Below are positions 22,552 through 35,576 of a stretch of DNA of 64,000 nt, piece after piece. The first letter of the stretch is position 1; every line of letters starts with the position of its first letter. The DNA lies in assembly GCF_014633365.1 (NCBI RefSeq), contig NC_068352.1:19935310-19999309 (forward strand), written 5' to 3'. The notes beneath the pieces are model-generated. The model had not been told where the DNA came from, made no database searches, and saw nothing but the letters and a program-made list of their open reading frames with translations. This DNA is from Diospyros lotus. Taxonomy: Eukaryota > Streptophyta > Magnoliopsida > Ericales > Ebenaceae. A program made the position numbers and the translations under genes.

Positions 22552-24912
22552 TCATACACTGGATTCCAAGTGTACATGTTCCAGTGCCAGAGTCTGTGCA
22601 CTGTGTTTTTTTCTATTACAACCTTCCAGGAAACTACGCCATATCAGGGAATTTGGAAGGAAAGGCATGCTAGCAATTAGTTGTTCTGCTTCCTTCAGAT
22701 GTCCATGTCTGGTCAATAAGTCCACCATAACAATATAGTGATCCATGTCTGGTTCAATCCCCCAATTTGTTCTCATTTGCATAAAAAGAACTTTTCCTGC
22801 ATCAACCAGACCACCATGCCTGCATGCTGAAAGCACAGCTTTAAAAGCCATTCCATCTGGCCTCAACCCAACCACCTCCATTTCTCTAAACCTCTGTAAT
22901 GCCTTGGCTGCATGACCATGAAGTCCAAGTGATGAAATTATAGCAGTCCAGGAGATAATGTTTCTATCTGTCATTTCATTGAAAATTTTCAATGAACCCT
23001 CAAGGCTCCCACATTTTCCATACATGTCTATCATCACATTGTAAACAAATGTGTCACAGCGTTCAAAATGAGTTTTTATGATATAGCCATGTAGCGAACT
23101 ACCCAAAGCGAAGTTGCAAAGTTTCGTGCAAACACTCAGAAGGCTAACATATGTATAGTTGTCAGGATAAATGGAAGCTACCTGCATATGTCCAAACAGT
23201 TCGAAAACCTCCTTGTAATCACCATTACGAGAACAAGCTGCAATCAAGATATTCCAAGATATAAGATCAGGTTCCTCAAGTAGAGAGAATAAGTCCTGTG
23301 CTCTATCATATTGACCTGTCCTATTGTAAATTCCAGCAATTACATTGGTAGGGACAACAGAAAATGGTGTGTCAGAAACAGGAACCAAGGTTAGGGCATC
23401 AGATACCAAGCCGTTTTTGGCATATGATGTGATGAGGGAGCATGACACATACTCATTTTGGTGGTAACCCATTTTTGTGATTAAAGAATGAAGCTGCTGC
23501 AACTCTATGACGAAAGAGGATTTAAGTGCAGAAGAAAATGTAAACTCATTTGGCCAACAATCAGACTGAATCATTTCTCGTAGCAGTGAAACAGAGGATG
23601 GGCAGCATTTATTTGAGTAACCAAAAATCAAAGCATTCCAAGAAACCACATTCTTCTCCTCTATATCACCGAAACAATGATATGCATCTTCTAACTCATC
23701 GTGTTTAGCGTACAAATCAACCAATGCACTGCCAACAAACACATCAGATTCAAACATGTATTTGATTATTTTAGCATGGACAAATTTTCCATACATCAGA
23801 ATATGCGAGCTGGTACAGGAGTTAACTACATTAACAAATGTTGCCTGGTTAGGCCACACTTCATCTCCATGCATTCTCAAGAAAAGATCCAAGGCTTTGT
23901 CTGGCCTATCATTTTTTGCAAATGCTCCAATAATTGTATTCCATGACACAGTATCCCGAACTACAACATCCCCAAACATTTTCTCAGCTGCATGAGGCCC
24001 ACAGGACTTCACATACATACTTATCAGAGCATTTCCAACTAAAACTTCGCAATTCAACCCATTTTTAATCAATACACCATGTATTTGTTCTGCAAAATCA
24101 AGATCCTGATCTGAAGCAAATGCTAATAAAACACCCACGTAAGAATATTCAGACAAAGCCACATCCCTCCTCATGAGTTCACGGAGCATAAAAAAAGACT
24201 CTTCAGCAAGCCCATGATGGCCAAACAAAGAAAGCATCGAGTTCCAAGTGACCAAGTTCTTGTGAGGCATTTCTTCAAAAACTTTAATGGCCTCATCTAA
24301 GAACCCATGCCTCCCGAACAGACCCAACAATGAAGTTCCAGCAAAAGCATCTGTGTAAAGCAACCCACTTTTTATAGTCAGTGCCTGCAAGTATAGCCCT
24401 TGGCAAAGATCCAAAGAAGCACACGACAAAAGCCCCCCGAATGTGTGCTGGCTAGCCTCAAACCCACAAGCCCTCATCTCAGAAAATAACTTCCAAGCTT
24501 CCTCTGCATTCCCGTAACGAGCATAAGCACCAATCATCGCATTGTAAGACACTACGTTCCGTTGAAGCATTTCGTCGAACAGCTTACGGGCAGCCAATAA
24601 GTCACCCGATGTCGCATATGCCGTGATGATATTGTTGTTAAGAAAGATAGGTTGTCGGAAAACCGACGCCATTGTAATGGAGAGCGCGTGGACAGACTTG
24701 ACTGCTTCCAACGATCGGATTCCTGATCCTGAGCCCTCTTGGAGTAGCTGAACAAGCCTTTGCTGATTGAGTTCTCCATTGGCCGGTTGGAGAGGCACGG
24801 CGACATGAGAATGGAAATGGTAAAGAGGAACCGAGAAGAGATGTAGCTTGGAAGAAGAGAAGATTTTGTGGAACTTGAAGGGCAGTACAGAGCCGGAAGC
24901 TGCCTTTCTCAT
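22552..24912 (-). CDS. Pentatricopeptide-repeat protein, PLS-type with E-like C-terminus, 786 aa
   Basis: A single uninterrupted minus-strand frame from ATG (24910-24912) to TGA (22552-22554). Residues 1-45 are rich in Ser, Lys, His and hydrophobics with almost no acidic residues, as in mitochondrial or plastid targeting peptides. From about residue 88 to 745 there are tandem PPR motifs of about 31-36 residues, for example VVSYNAMIGAYARYGNAEEA, LVTWNSMLSLFGHHGLAEES, TVSWNTIIGAFAKNDRPDKA and IISWTAIISSLGLHGHAAKA. The alternation of W-N and longer spacers fits the P-L-S type. The C-terminus (W-G-I-E-P-D-M-D-H-Y, then S-L-I-W-R-S-F-L-E-G-C) is the start of an E domain without E+ or DYW. Such proteins bind organellar RNA and act in editing, splicing or stability; this target is unknown. 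It is intronless, as usual for the family. Residues 1-267 are also present at 1-803. Confidence 0.95.
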   Translation of the reverse strand: MRKAASGSVLPFKFHKIFSSSKLHLFSVPLYHFHSHVAVPLQPANGELNQQRLVQLLQEGSGSGIRSLEAVKSVHALSITMASVFRQPIFLNNNIITAYATSGDLLAARKLFDEMLQRNVVSYNAMIGAYARYGNAEEAWKLFSEMRACGFEASQHTFGGLLSCASLDLCQGLYLQALTIKSGLLYTDAFAGTSLLGLFGRHGFLDEAIKVFEEMPHKNLVTWNSMLSLFGHHGLAEESFFMLRELMRRDVALSEYSYVGVLLAFASDQDLDFAEQIHGVLIKNGLNCEVLVGNALISMYVKSCGPHAAEKMFGDVVVRDTVSWNTIIGAFAKNDRPDKALDLFLRMHGDEVWPNQATFVNVVNSCTSSHILMYGKFVHAKIIKYMFESDVFVGSALVDLYAKHDELEDAYHCFGDIEEKNVVSWNALIFGYSNKCCPSSVSLLREMIQSDCWPNEFTFSSALKSSFVIELQQLHSLITKMGYHQNEYVSCSLITSYAKNGLVSDALTLVPVSDTPFSVVPTNVIAGIYNRTGQYDRAQDLFSLLEEPDLISWNILIAACSRNGDYKEVFELFGHMQVASIYPDNYTYVSLLSVCTKLCNFALGSSLHGYIIKTHFERCDTFVYNVMIDMYGKCGSLEGSLKIFNEMTDRNIISWTAIISSLGLHGHAAKALQRFREMEVVGLRPDGMAFKAVLSACRHGGLVDAGKVLFMQMRTNWGIEPDMDHYIVMVDLLTRHGHLKEAEQLIASMPFLPNSLIWRSFLEGCNRKKHSAQTLALEHVHLESSV

Positions 24913-26095
24913 GCAGTTTTACAAGATCTCCAGTCTCCGGCGAAGCCTTCTCACTTTCTGGACAGTGATCAATTGCCCTGTTCAAACGTTCATTAATCTT
25001 CTTGGGGACTCAAACGTATTTCGATCTTAAATGATATTTGGTCCATAAAATAAATTCAAATTAGTAATTTTACTGCATAAAATACTTAATATAATTTTGT
25101 ATTGATTTTAATAATTATTGTAAATGGACATTACCAATTTAAAATTAAATATCATTATTTTTTTCCCAACAAATGCAGCACATAAACTGACACAAGAAGA
25201 TTAAACATATTATTTTCAAAACCTTTTCAAATTCTGTTCGGATAAAGATTTTTAAGAGGGTAAATTGTGCGGATCTTTTTATGATCTATGTCTCCTATAC
25301 TTTAAAAATAGCTTTATAGGTCCCATGATTTAAATTTTTTACTCAAGCACCCTTTCTGTTACTAATTATGTTATTTAAAGTCTAATTAAGTAAAATTAAG
25401 TTATTTAAATAATAATTAAGTAAAATTAAAACTAAATTTAACCAAATAAAATTGAAAACAAAATATTAAAAAAAGTTAACACCGAAGGTTACTGACAATG
25501 GCCCTATGGCAACTAGAAGAAGAAAAACATGAGAAGAAAGAAAGAGAGATGGTCATTGGGTCAAAAATTTTATATCTAGATATCGTCAATTGTGTTACTT
25601 TTTATCCATGTTCTCCAACAATGTCGTCTATGCAAGCGATCGCGAATTAGTTATTTTTGAAATCCATCATTGGTATAAGTTCTAGAGAGAGCCCATCACC
25701 CATTAAGCAATGTCAGGCTTGGAGGGGAAATCATTGAAAATAAAAGGAAGAATCGATCAAGAAGATGGAGACTTATCAACTAGAGGAAGAAAAAAATCAG
25801 CAAAAAAAAAAATAATGAATAGGTGAAAAAGACAAAAAAATTGTCATCATTCACTTGCAACTTCATTGTCCAATGAAAAAGAAGTCTAACAACTTTGGCA
25901 ATAAAAAAAAATAGACGAATGATGCTAGCAATAAAAAAGAAGATACAATAATAGCGAGTCCTCCCTTTTTTTTTGTGTTTTTGTAATTTTGGTTCATTCT
26001 CCAATTTCACCATCAGTAGGTTTTGGAACCTTCACCGTCAGTGGGTTACCCAAAACCATTATTGAGTAATCTGATAAGTTTTGAATTGATAAGAA
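24913..26095. other. Region upstream of the complete PPR gene
   Basis: Same sequence as 804-1986. It would hold the PPR promoter. No TATA box or other element could be assigned with confidence, and no gene is seen. Confidence 0.4.
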
Positions 26096-28069
26096 TCTAG
26101 GATAATATCTGTTAATGATGATGATCGAAGCAATGTGTTAAAAATGAAAATATATTAGTGAAAGTAATTGAGTGATGTATATATATCAATTGAGTAAATC
26201 AACTTTCTTAATCAAGTACAAATCCTTGTTCCTTGAGTAATATAGTGATCACTCATATTATGCTAGAAAGTTGGTTTCTATAATCGAGTATAAGTTATGT
26301 GTAATTAAGTAATCTTCTAAACTAAATCTTTTATTCGAGTAAAAATCTTTTATACTCGAATAGTGTTCTCTTTAGATAAATCTTAAAATAATATCAAATA
26401 GGGTATATCATGTTAATCAAATAAATATTATTTGCAATCGAGTAAGCAAAAGTTGTTCTAAATAAGTTTTGTACTTATGATTTAATCAAATAAGTTGTTC
26501 TAAATAAGTTGTACTATGATTTAATCAATTACAAATCATAGTATATTCAGATAAAGATTATATATACTCGACTAAATAAGTTTTGTACTTGAGTAGTCAA
26601 TGCAAGTTTCTATTTGAACAAAATTAATCAAGTATTTTAACTTTATAATCGAGTAATCATCTAAGTGTACTCAAGTAAACAAATTTTGTAATTAAGTATG
26701 TATCTTTCAAAAACGCGTCAAGTCTCAAAACCCTTAGTGTAATTGAGTACTTGAAATATCAATCGAGTAAAAGTTTTAATATACTCAAGTAAATAAAGCT
26801 TTTCAATCGAGTAAGCTTTATAATTTTGTCTCAAAATTATATTTTAATCATGTAAAAGCAATTTGTAATCAAGTAAGTATGAAAAATAGTCTATTACAAA
26901 ACATTAATACTCGAGTAAGGATGCAACTTAGTTGATTAAACAACAATTTGTACTCAAGTAATGTTTGGCATATTTTGAATTTTATAACCGTTACTTAGAG
27001 ATATCAGAGAGAACAATTTCGACCGTTTGACCTTTATTTCATCATTTTATGAGATATGATTATGTTATCTTATAATAGAATGATAAATATGCTTATCTAT
27101 TGTGTGCAAAATGTTTTATCTTAATAACATGCATATTTTTCTTAGTTAATTTGACTATTATTAGTCAAATTAAAAGAAACTGTGAATATGTGCAGATAAC
27201 ATGTGCTAAATTCAAGTTTCAAAACAAGGCCAAGTGTTGCACGAGATCAAAAGGCCATTGTCTTATGATTATAAGATAATGTCGAGCTAACCTAAACATA
27301 GACACAACCAAGCTAAATCTATTTTCAAGCCAAACTATGTTGTTTGAGTGATAGTCTTTTATGCTCATATTCCTTCACCTCAAGCCATTATCTAGTCGAA
27401 TCTCATAAGATCTTCTTGAATAAAAAATTAAGAACATGAGAGTGGAGTGCTTGACCATTTATATTATTTTCACTTCTCTTGTTTATTCTCTCCTGTGCTA
27501 TATTTCTTATTCTTTGAGGGTAATTCTTGTTGTGAACTTGACTTTTATTTCATCTTCCAACAAGTGTTTGTAAAGGTTCTACCTCTACCCGTAAAATGTA
27601 TGTATTTGTGTTGCTTTGTCCTTAAAAGCAGAGGTTGCTGCTTAACTTGCAAAAATAGAGGTTACAACTGCTCTTATAAAAGTTGGGATTCTTACTTAAT
27701 TTATGAAAAATGGAGGTTTCAGTTAAACTAGTAAAAAATTGTGTATGGGTTGTAATTGATTCCTTAAAAGCTAATCTCTTAGTGGATATTTTAAATTCTT
27801 AATGAGGAGATGAGGTAATGGACTAGGCTTATTAGCTGAACCACAATAATTTGTTGTGTCTTGTGAATTACTTCTTATGTTTTAATGGTGTAGTTTTTCA
27901 CCTACCATGCAGTGTTTACATATTTGAACTTAGCTCATTAGTTTCAAGTATAATAGTTTCAATTTTCATTACGAGCATAAAAGATTTTTTAACATCACTA
28001 CTTTCATGCATACTTCTTGAATGCATATTTTTCTGTGACATTTGAAGGTTAAAATATAAAAGAGTAGAC
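26096..28069 (+). repeat. Decayed SIRE-like LTR with TACTCGAGTA-type repeats (second copy)
   Basis: Same as 1987-3960. The repeats occupy about 26150-26970. Boundaries are approximate. The AT-rich stretch 28070-28768 after it has no gene. Confidence 0.5.
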
Positions 28070-28768
28070 AAAATATTATTGCTGTTAGTATAAGAGTTTC
28101 CTTATTCCTCTTTTCAAATACAATCACATTTTTATATATATTCTATGTCTGAAACATGTCTAGGATAATTTTTATGAAAAATATATTAATGCATATAAAT
28201 TTATATTGTACTGTTGCATCTCGTTTTATATTATGAAATATATCTTTTCAAATCAGCCTTGATGCATATTTTTTAACATTGTAAAAATATTCAATGCACC
28301 CAATTCATCCCACTCTTGTGTGTTCTTTGTCCCACCAATGTTCTAGAACCTACTAGAACAACCGACATTATAGGTTTCTTTCAATTTTTGTTTTTTTAAT
28401 TTTGTTTGATTAAATTTAATTTTAATTTACTTAATTATCATTTAATTAACTTAATTAAGGTTTAATTAATTGAATTAGTAATTAAGAAAGTATCTAAGCA
28501 AAAAAATTAAAACCATAAATACCCTTAAAATCTTTATAGAATAACCCAAATGAGGTAGAATCTAAGTGCAATATATCCTTTTAAATTTAAACTCTTTCAT
28601 TTAAAATTTCATATTATTTTATTCTTTGACTTTAGAACAAGAATGATTTTTTTATGGGAATACCTAGTGAATTTGGTCTTAAATTCCAATGGTTCCAACA
28701 ATTATCCAAACAAACAAAATTGGAATTTCAAATTTCATAGTACAAATGACATAATGAAATGAAATTTC

Positions 28769-29726
28769 ATAATCCTGTGGTGGTTAACTTGCTTGATGGC
28801 CTTAGGAATAACACTTGGCTTATTATCATCTATTTTTGGTTAGAGTGACCAAGAGTTGGAATATGCGGGTGAAGGGGTCCCCCATGTTCTAGCTAGTGCA
28901 AGAGCTCAAGATGGTAAAAGGTGTCATAAAACAACTTAATAGCACCAAAGGTCATGTTTCTAAAAAAGTCATGGATCTTTAGGGTAGATTGGCTATTGTG
29001 CAACAAGGTATTCTAAATAACCCTCAAGATTTTGTCCTTCATCAATGAAAGTTGGAGTTAAGCAGGGACTATATGGCTGTTTTATCTCATGAATTAGAAT
29101 TTTTTTGTCTTCGAGCGCAAGTTAAGTGCTCTACAAATGGGGGATCGATGCTCCTGCTTTTTTTTCCAAACTATGACGGCTTGGCAAAATAATCATCATG
29201 TTTTCAACCTCTAAAGGTCTAATGGCTCAATTGCATAATCTAAGGAAGAGGTAGTGGACATCATTTTATCCTACTGTTAACAACTCTTGGGAAGTAGTAC
29301 TCACTTGGAATGTTTGCATCCTATGGAAGTTGCTCCCTTTGTGGATAGGCAGCTAACACAAGACCAGTGGATAGGGCTTACTGCTATGATGAGCCTTAAA
29401 GAAGTCAAGCAGTCATTGTTTGGTATGACTGATGATAAAACACCTAAGCCTGATAGGTTTATTGCCAAATTCTTTAAGCAAGCCTAGGACGTGGTAATCT
29501 CTGATGTGGAAGAAACTATTAGGAGTTTTTTTGCCACATGCCGACTTTAGGGAAGCTTAATTCTACCATCATTAGCCTCATTCCAAAGGTTCCTCACCTG
29601 GAAATGCTTAGCTAGTTTAGACTAATTTCTTGTTGTAATGTCCTTTATAAGGTCATTACCAAGATATTGGCGAATAGGCTTAAAGTTGTACTAGTAGGGT
29701 TGGTGGATGAGTCCCAAACTATTTTT
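28769..29726 (+). pseudogene. L1-type LINE remnant, upstream part (second copy)
   Basis: Same as 4660-5617, with one substitution seen (29177, c for t). It ends at the DESQTIF text immediately before the minus-strand LTR. Confidence 0.8.
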
Positions 29727-31631
29727 TGATAGATTTGAAATGTTATGACACACATCCAAGAAGATGGTGAATTGGGTAATTTAAAATTTAGTTTGAAACT
29801 TGAAATTATTTTGATAAAAAATAAAAATTCAATGCAAATGAGGATTATTGAAATACTTGGAACAATAAATGAAACAAAAAAGCATAAGCAAGAGATGAAC
29901 ACAAAAATTTATAGTGGTTCGGCTTAAACCAACCCTAATCCATTATCTTAGCTCCTTACAAAGAATTTTGCCAACCAATCCACTATAACCTCCTACTTGA
30001 ACCCAAGTAAGCCCTGTAGTCCAAGACTAGGAAATACAAACTCCTACTTATACACATAGGCACTCTAGCTACACAAGATAGGAAATACAAGAAATGTTTA
30101 ATAAAGAGGTTCTAAGAGTATACACTCTTAGTTATAATATCTCTCAAAATAAGATACAAGGCTTGAAACAATTAAATACAAATGAATATTAAAGCGTTTG
30201 AGCGAAAATTATGAAAGCACAAATATAATTTGAGAAGATGTAAATAATTTGTAAGCTCACTTCACTTCATTCCCATCCATTAGTCTCTCTAAGATCATCA
30301 TTGACTTGTATTTATAGGCATCCCAAGAGTTTCAAATCAAAACTAGTCGTTTATAGCCGTTGAAAATTGAAAAACTAGCCATTTGAGGCTTTTAACGATG
30401 AATTTGATCAATAGATGAGGAAAATTGGCCGATAGATTGATTTTAAAGATTTTCTTAATTGACAGATTGAAGGCATTAGTCGACAGATGAAAGGCATTGG
30501 TCAACATATACAATAGTGTTAGTCGACGGATGAAAGTAGAAAATTTGATTTATTATAAATATATGTCCGTGGGCACTAATATACCAAAGTGCTTTCAACT
30601 GGAGCAATGCCTTCCATTTGGATAAGACTTAGGGAGGCTGGAGGCGCACGTTCAAGTCTTGGATGTGGCAGCTCGCGAATTAAAGTTAATTTTCTTTTGT
30701 TATAATATATATAAGTTTGTGTGCCTAGAGAAACAAGGAAATGCTTAGTTGGAATGACTCCATGCACAAACTTAAGTTTTTGTTAAGGCTAGAACGTGAG
30801 ATCGATTCCTTGGGGCTACCAGCCTACCACTTGAATTAATATTTTTTTAATTGCTTTTGTTATTTAATTTATTTTTAAGCTCTTTGAAAAGTAATTTTTA
30901 TATAGCATTTTTAAGAAAATAAAAATATGATGTTCCAAATGCTATAGAAGATTTTTCATAAGATTAGATTGCTAAAATTAATTTTCATTTAGCATATTTT
31001 TAATTAATTAAAAACATAATATTCCAAATGCTATTAAAAAATTATCACGAGATATTTTGACATTGGATTTACTTTTCATTCAACAATTTTGATCAAATAG
31101 AAACATAATACTTCAAATGTCATCAAGAAATTTCATAACAAGATTTTAACATTTAATTGCACGATAAAATTAATTTTTATTTTGGTACGTAATACATCAT
31201 ATAAAAATAATTTGAAGCACTGAGATAATCATCAAAAATAATTTTAAAATACAATCTAAATCACAATAAAAGGCAAAACATCAATTTTATCAATAACATA
31301 TATTGGGTTGATAGTTAGAATAAAAAGTGCCACACTAGTCGACAGATTCCATCTGGTTAGAAAATTTTTGCTCCATTTTACCAACAGTTTGAAAAATATT
31401 TTGTAAAAATTATTTAAGATATTCATTCAAATCTTAATACTTATTTGTGCAAATCTTCATGAATAAGAATAAAGAAAATTAAAATTCATTTGGTTTTCAT
31501 TTTCAATTTAACAAAGTACTTGAAATTGATTCTTGTTTTTAAATCATATACTTTGATTTAGAGTATAAAACCATTTGATATTTTTCGTCATCAAAAACTA
31601 AACACAAGAGTAAAATATCACTTTTGTGTCA
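29727..31631 (-). repeat. SIRE-like solo LTR in the LINE (second copy)
   Basis: Same insertion as 5618-7517, a few bases longer because of small indels (for example actagtcg for acgtcg near 30343 and an extra catttgg-type difference near 30613). The internal GTCGAC-type motifs (30476-30530) resemble those in the SIRE LTR at 34125. Confidence 0.65.
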
Positions 31632-33440
31632 GGCAGAGTTATTGAGGATAATGTTTTACTAGCTTAGGAGTTGGTCTATCAGTATCACCTTTATAAGGGC
31701 CCCCCTCCTTGTGCTATAAAGGTTGACCTCGTAAAAGCCTATGATTCTATGGAGTGGGATTCTCTTCTTATGGTTCTCTGTTTAATGAATTTTCCTCATT
31801 AGTTTTGTGATTGGATAAATGAGTACATTATGACTCCCCGTTATTTCGTTAAGATTAACAGGCAGTTACATGGATTCTTTATTTTTTTGTTTCCCAACCT
31901 ATTTTTTTTTTTTTGTCATGCAGGTCCTGCAAGGCATTGTGAGTCAGTACACTTAGTCTACTAATTTCTAGCTTCATTGGAAATATGAGCAAATGCGTAT
32001 GGCGATGCTTATGTTTGCAGATGATTTGTTATTATTCTCTCATGGGGACTCTTCCTCTGCTATTTTGAAGTCATTCTTGGAGAGATTCTTTTCTTTATCA
32101 AGTCTTTGTACTAATCCCTCGAAAAGTGACTATTTTGTATCATGTAGGGATGAGACCTTGAAGAAAGTTTCAAGAGGGGTTCATTGCCCATTAGATACTT
32201 GGGGATTCTTCTTTTGTCCACTAAGTCATCATATAGGGATTGTAAGCCTATTATAGGTAAGGTGAGGAATAAAATGTGCTCGTGGCACTGTAGATTGTTA
32301 TCATTTGGAGGTCTACTCCAGTTAGCACACTTGGTTCTTACCATTATATATTTGTATTGGGCCTCGGTCTTCATTTTACCAAAACAAGTAATTAAAGAGC
32401 TCAAACAAATAGTGCGCAACTCCCTTTAGAGTGGCAATAAGGCTGATTCCCACAAGGTAAATGTTGCTTGGAGGGATGGGTATTCCTCAAAAGAGCCGTG
32501 GGGCTTGGGTATCAAACTATTATATGTTTTGAACCAAGCCCTCATTGCAAAATTAATTTGGCAATTGCTCTTGGACGACAATGAGTCTCTTTGGGTTAAA
32601 TGGGTCCATACTTATCGAATGGAAGATATGTGTTTTTAGTTACTTCCAGTGTTTTTCTCATGTCCTTGGTATTAGATGAAATTATTGTCAGTTCACAATG
32701 TGGTGAGGCATAATTTTACCTGGAGAATTGGATATGGTATAAAAGTTTGTATGTGGCATGACCAGTGGCATTCTCTTGTGATGCTTGTAGATAGATTCAC
32801 TCAACAATTGTCTCAGCTACCAGGGGTCTCTATCATTACTCATGTCTCAGAAATCATTGTCGATGGTTCTTAGGTATGGCCAGAGATGGCTTCATTGCCA
32901 TATTTGGACATTATTCAAGACTAGATGCTTGGCCCTCATTGGGTTAAGCATTGGGATGAGTTGAGATAGTTACTAGTCTCGAATGGGGTGTTTTTTGTAC
33001 ACTTTGCTTTGTAGGGTCTTCTAATGCAACGCCCGCTTATCCCCTGGCATCATTTGGTATGGCATACAAATGGTATTCCTACTCATATGTTTACTTTTTG
33101 GTTAGCGATTAGGGATCAATTATCTATTTTTGATCATATTAATCTTTTTTTTCTTTTTTCAAATGAATTTTTCTTTGCATGGAGGCAGTGGAGTGTCACA
33201 ATCATCTTTTCTTTGACTATTCCTATTCCCGTCAAGTGCTGTTTTTTTTTTTTTTTTCGTTCGAAGAAATTTGGGTGACATTAGTGTTAATGGAGACGAG
33301 AATATTATGGGCAATGACAAATTGCTAATCGTTTCATTTTGCAGGATATGATCTATTTTTTGTGTTGCAAGCACAATAACAGATGCTTTAAGAAGCAAAA
33401 GCAATCTGCGTCCCAATTAGTGCATCAGATCCACTATTCT
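31632..33440 (+). pseudogene. L1-type LINE remnant, downstream part (second copy)
   Basis: Same as 7518-9318, including the FADDLLLFSHGD catalytic block (about 32013-32048). Small indels shift the short frames relative to the upstream copy. Confidence 0.8.
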
Positions 33441-34124
33441 TGTAATGACCCGTTAGTGAGTTTAGAGTATTTATTAAAAAATTTATTTTGTATGTCATAT
33501 TTTGAGGGCATTTTAATTTTTGCCTTTATAAAATTAAATGTTAGAAATATTTTGAGTGTTGAGTAAGAGGCCAAATTTAAGGGAAACATTATCATATGTG
33601 GGAAAAAAATATTTTATGTTAATAAAAAGGGGTTGCCAATGAGGGCCTAAGCCTATATGTTATTGTTATGTGTTTAATTTAATGGATTAGGTTTTGAAAA
33701 TTGGGTTGAGGCAACTGTAAATTTTGTTGTGATTTATTTGAAGTGAAGTTGTAAAGTCCATTGTGCCTAAGGATATGTGTGGGCCATTCAATTGGGCTAG
33801 GGAAATGGGCATTGGGCCCATGTGTATAAAATATGTGTATTTTGTTTAATTAAAAAGAATGAATTATGAAAAGTCTAAAGAGGGCTTGCCTTATATGTTA
33901 AGTGTGGTAAAGTTAAGGGTAAAATGGGAATTTCATAAATGGGTATTTTATATAAATAGTATTGTGTGAATTATTGGATAAAAAAATGATAAAAGAAATG
34001 AAAAAGAAGGCAAAATGACCATAAGGGGCATCTTTTAAAGTTTATGTGTGTGTGTGTGTGTATGGTGAGAAGCAAAATGGTAAAAGTGTAGGGGGGAAGC
34101 TGGAGAGTGGATGGCAGGCCACTC
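33441..34124 (+). repeat. Left part of a Tekay/Del-like LTR, split by the SIRE copia element
   Basis: Starts TGTAATGACCCG after the LINE (flank ATTCT at 33436-33440) and ends where the SIRE LTR begins. Contains a (TG)n run at 34047-34062. I infer that it continues at 41594-42459 and finishes at 51826-51857, where the text ends in CCTGACA followed by ATGCT. ATTCT against ATGCT would be a 4 of 5 target duplication. The right part contains the cgagccttatggctcacc and ttgagtcttgtggctcacc blocks often seen in Tekay/Del LTRs. Confidence 0.45.
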
Positions 34125-35509
34125 TGATATTTTACTCTTAGTAATAAAATGGTTTTGATAATGACTATATGAAAATCAATCTCTACAATATGGATTACAT
34201 AAATGAGAAAATAACTTTTATAATATGAAGCAAGGCATGGATTATGTAAATGAGAAAATAACTTTTAATATGTGAATTGTGAAGTAAGGTATGGATTATA
34301 TGAATGAGAAAACAAATTTGTAATACATGAATTTTGAAGCAAGATATGAAATCCTATAGAAGAAATATTGAGTTTGGTTGAGTGATATTTATTTTAAAAA
34401 TATACTTTTGATAATCTCAACTTGCCTTCAAAAAGATCAAAATGAGGATTTGTTAAAGTTTTCTATGTTTTCAAAAGGATAGTCGACTATGTGTTTCATT
34501 CTGTTGACTATGCCTTAGAATAGTGGACTATGTTGTTAAGGATAGTCGACTATGTATAAGGATAGTCGACTATGCTGGTTTGATCTGTCGACTATCAAGT
34601 AAGGATAGTCGACTATGACTTTTCATCTGTTGACTATTTTTGTTCTGTAAATTCAAATTTTTCTTCACATTTTCACATCTGTCGACTATACACTTGCATC
34701 TGTCGACTATGGAATTTTTGTATTAAAAGATAGTCGACTATCACTTTCTGTCTGTCGACTATGCTTAGCTTTATTTGATAAAATAGTCGACTAACCCATT
34801 TTCTCTGTCGACTATGTGTTTCATAGAAACTTATAACGGCTAGTTTTTGGCGCATTAAATGCTTGCCCAACCACCCACAACGGTCCAAAAATTCAACTTG
34901 CCCACCATCAACTATAAATAGGTGGTTGAAGACGCATTGAAGGTTGCTGAAATATATTGAATATCTTGAACGATCGTGCCTTCACTGTTACATCGAGCTT
35001 TTAACTTTTCTCTCTGTATTTTCATTTAAGAGGCTTTGATATCTTACTGTTCTATTAATTTTAAGCCTCGATCTTTCATTTAAAGAGAGAATTTGTAACT
35101 AAGAGTTGTACTCTTAGAATCTCTATTTCATTCTCTATATTTTTTCCTAGTGGTAGCTAGAGGGCCCATTAAGTTGGGAGGTTGTAAGTTCCCTAGTCAA
35201 TGACTAGAGGACCTGCTCGTATTGAGTAGGGGGTTTGAGAGTAAAAATTGGTTTTAAAATCCTTAGTTGATAGCTAAGGTAGTGGACTAAACTTGGAAAG
35301 CTGAACCACTATAAATTCGTTTCTTCATTGTTTTCCATACTTTTCTTGCTTACCTTTGCATTTCTGTTTCTACTGACTTTGATTGTTCATTGATAAATTC
35401 TATATTTACTCTTCACCATTTGAAAGTATCTTTGCTTCTCAAAAGAAATTTTTTAATTATACCAATTCACCCCCCTCTTGGTGTGTGTCATATCAGTTCA
35501 ATTCTGTCA
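34125..35509 (+). repeat. 5' LTR of the SIRE-type element
   Basis: Starts TGATATTTTACTCTTAG and ends TCTGTCA, about 1385 bp. U3 contains three copies of a roughly 60-bp block with atggattat-aatgagaaaa-aa (34190-34310) and a cluster of ATAGTCGACTAT-type palindromes (34480-34820). The TATA box CTATAAATA is at 34912-34920. U5 ends with the aattcacccccctcttggtg block. Confidence 0.8.
34480..34820. promoter_or_regulatory. Cluster of ATAGTCGACTAT palindromes in the SIRE U3
   Basis: About eleven GTCGAC cores, mostly as half or full copies of the 12-bp perfect palindrome ATAGTCGACTAT or the variant CTGTCGACTAT, plus a few GTTGAC variants, in 340 bp ending about 90 bp upstream of the TATA box. The position is that of an LTR enhancer. 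The binding factor is unknown. Confidence 0.6.
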
Positions 35510-35510
35510 A

Positions 35511-35524
35511 TTGGTATCAGAGCC
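35511..35524 (+). promoter_or_regulatory. Primer-binding site of the SIRE-type element
   Basis: TTGGTATCAGAGCC follows the LTR end by one base. It is the standard copia PBS, complementary to the 3' end of initiator tRNA-Met. Confidence 0.9.
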
Positions 35525-35576
35525 AAGTTCCCTTGTTTTTATCGGTTTAACAACCTAGGGAAAAAGATCTTATCAT

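Larger units (their letters stand above)
24110..33609. repeat. Downstream copy of the 9.5-kb direct duplication (pairs with 1-9486)
   Basis: This copy is continuous on both sides: it contains the PPR gene's 5' third in the context of a complete gene and continues past the point where the upstream copy ends. It is therefore the better-supported placement. Where the copies differ, this one usually has the extra base of a homopolymer or keeps a longer frame. Confidence 0.9.
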
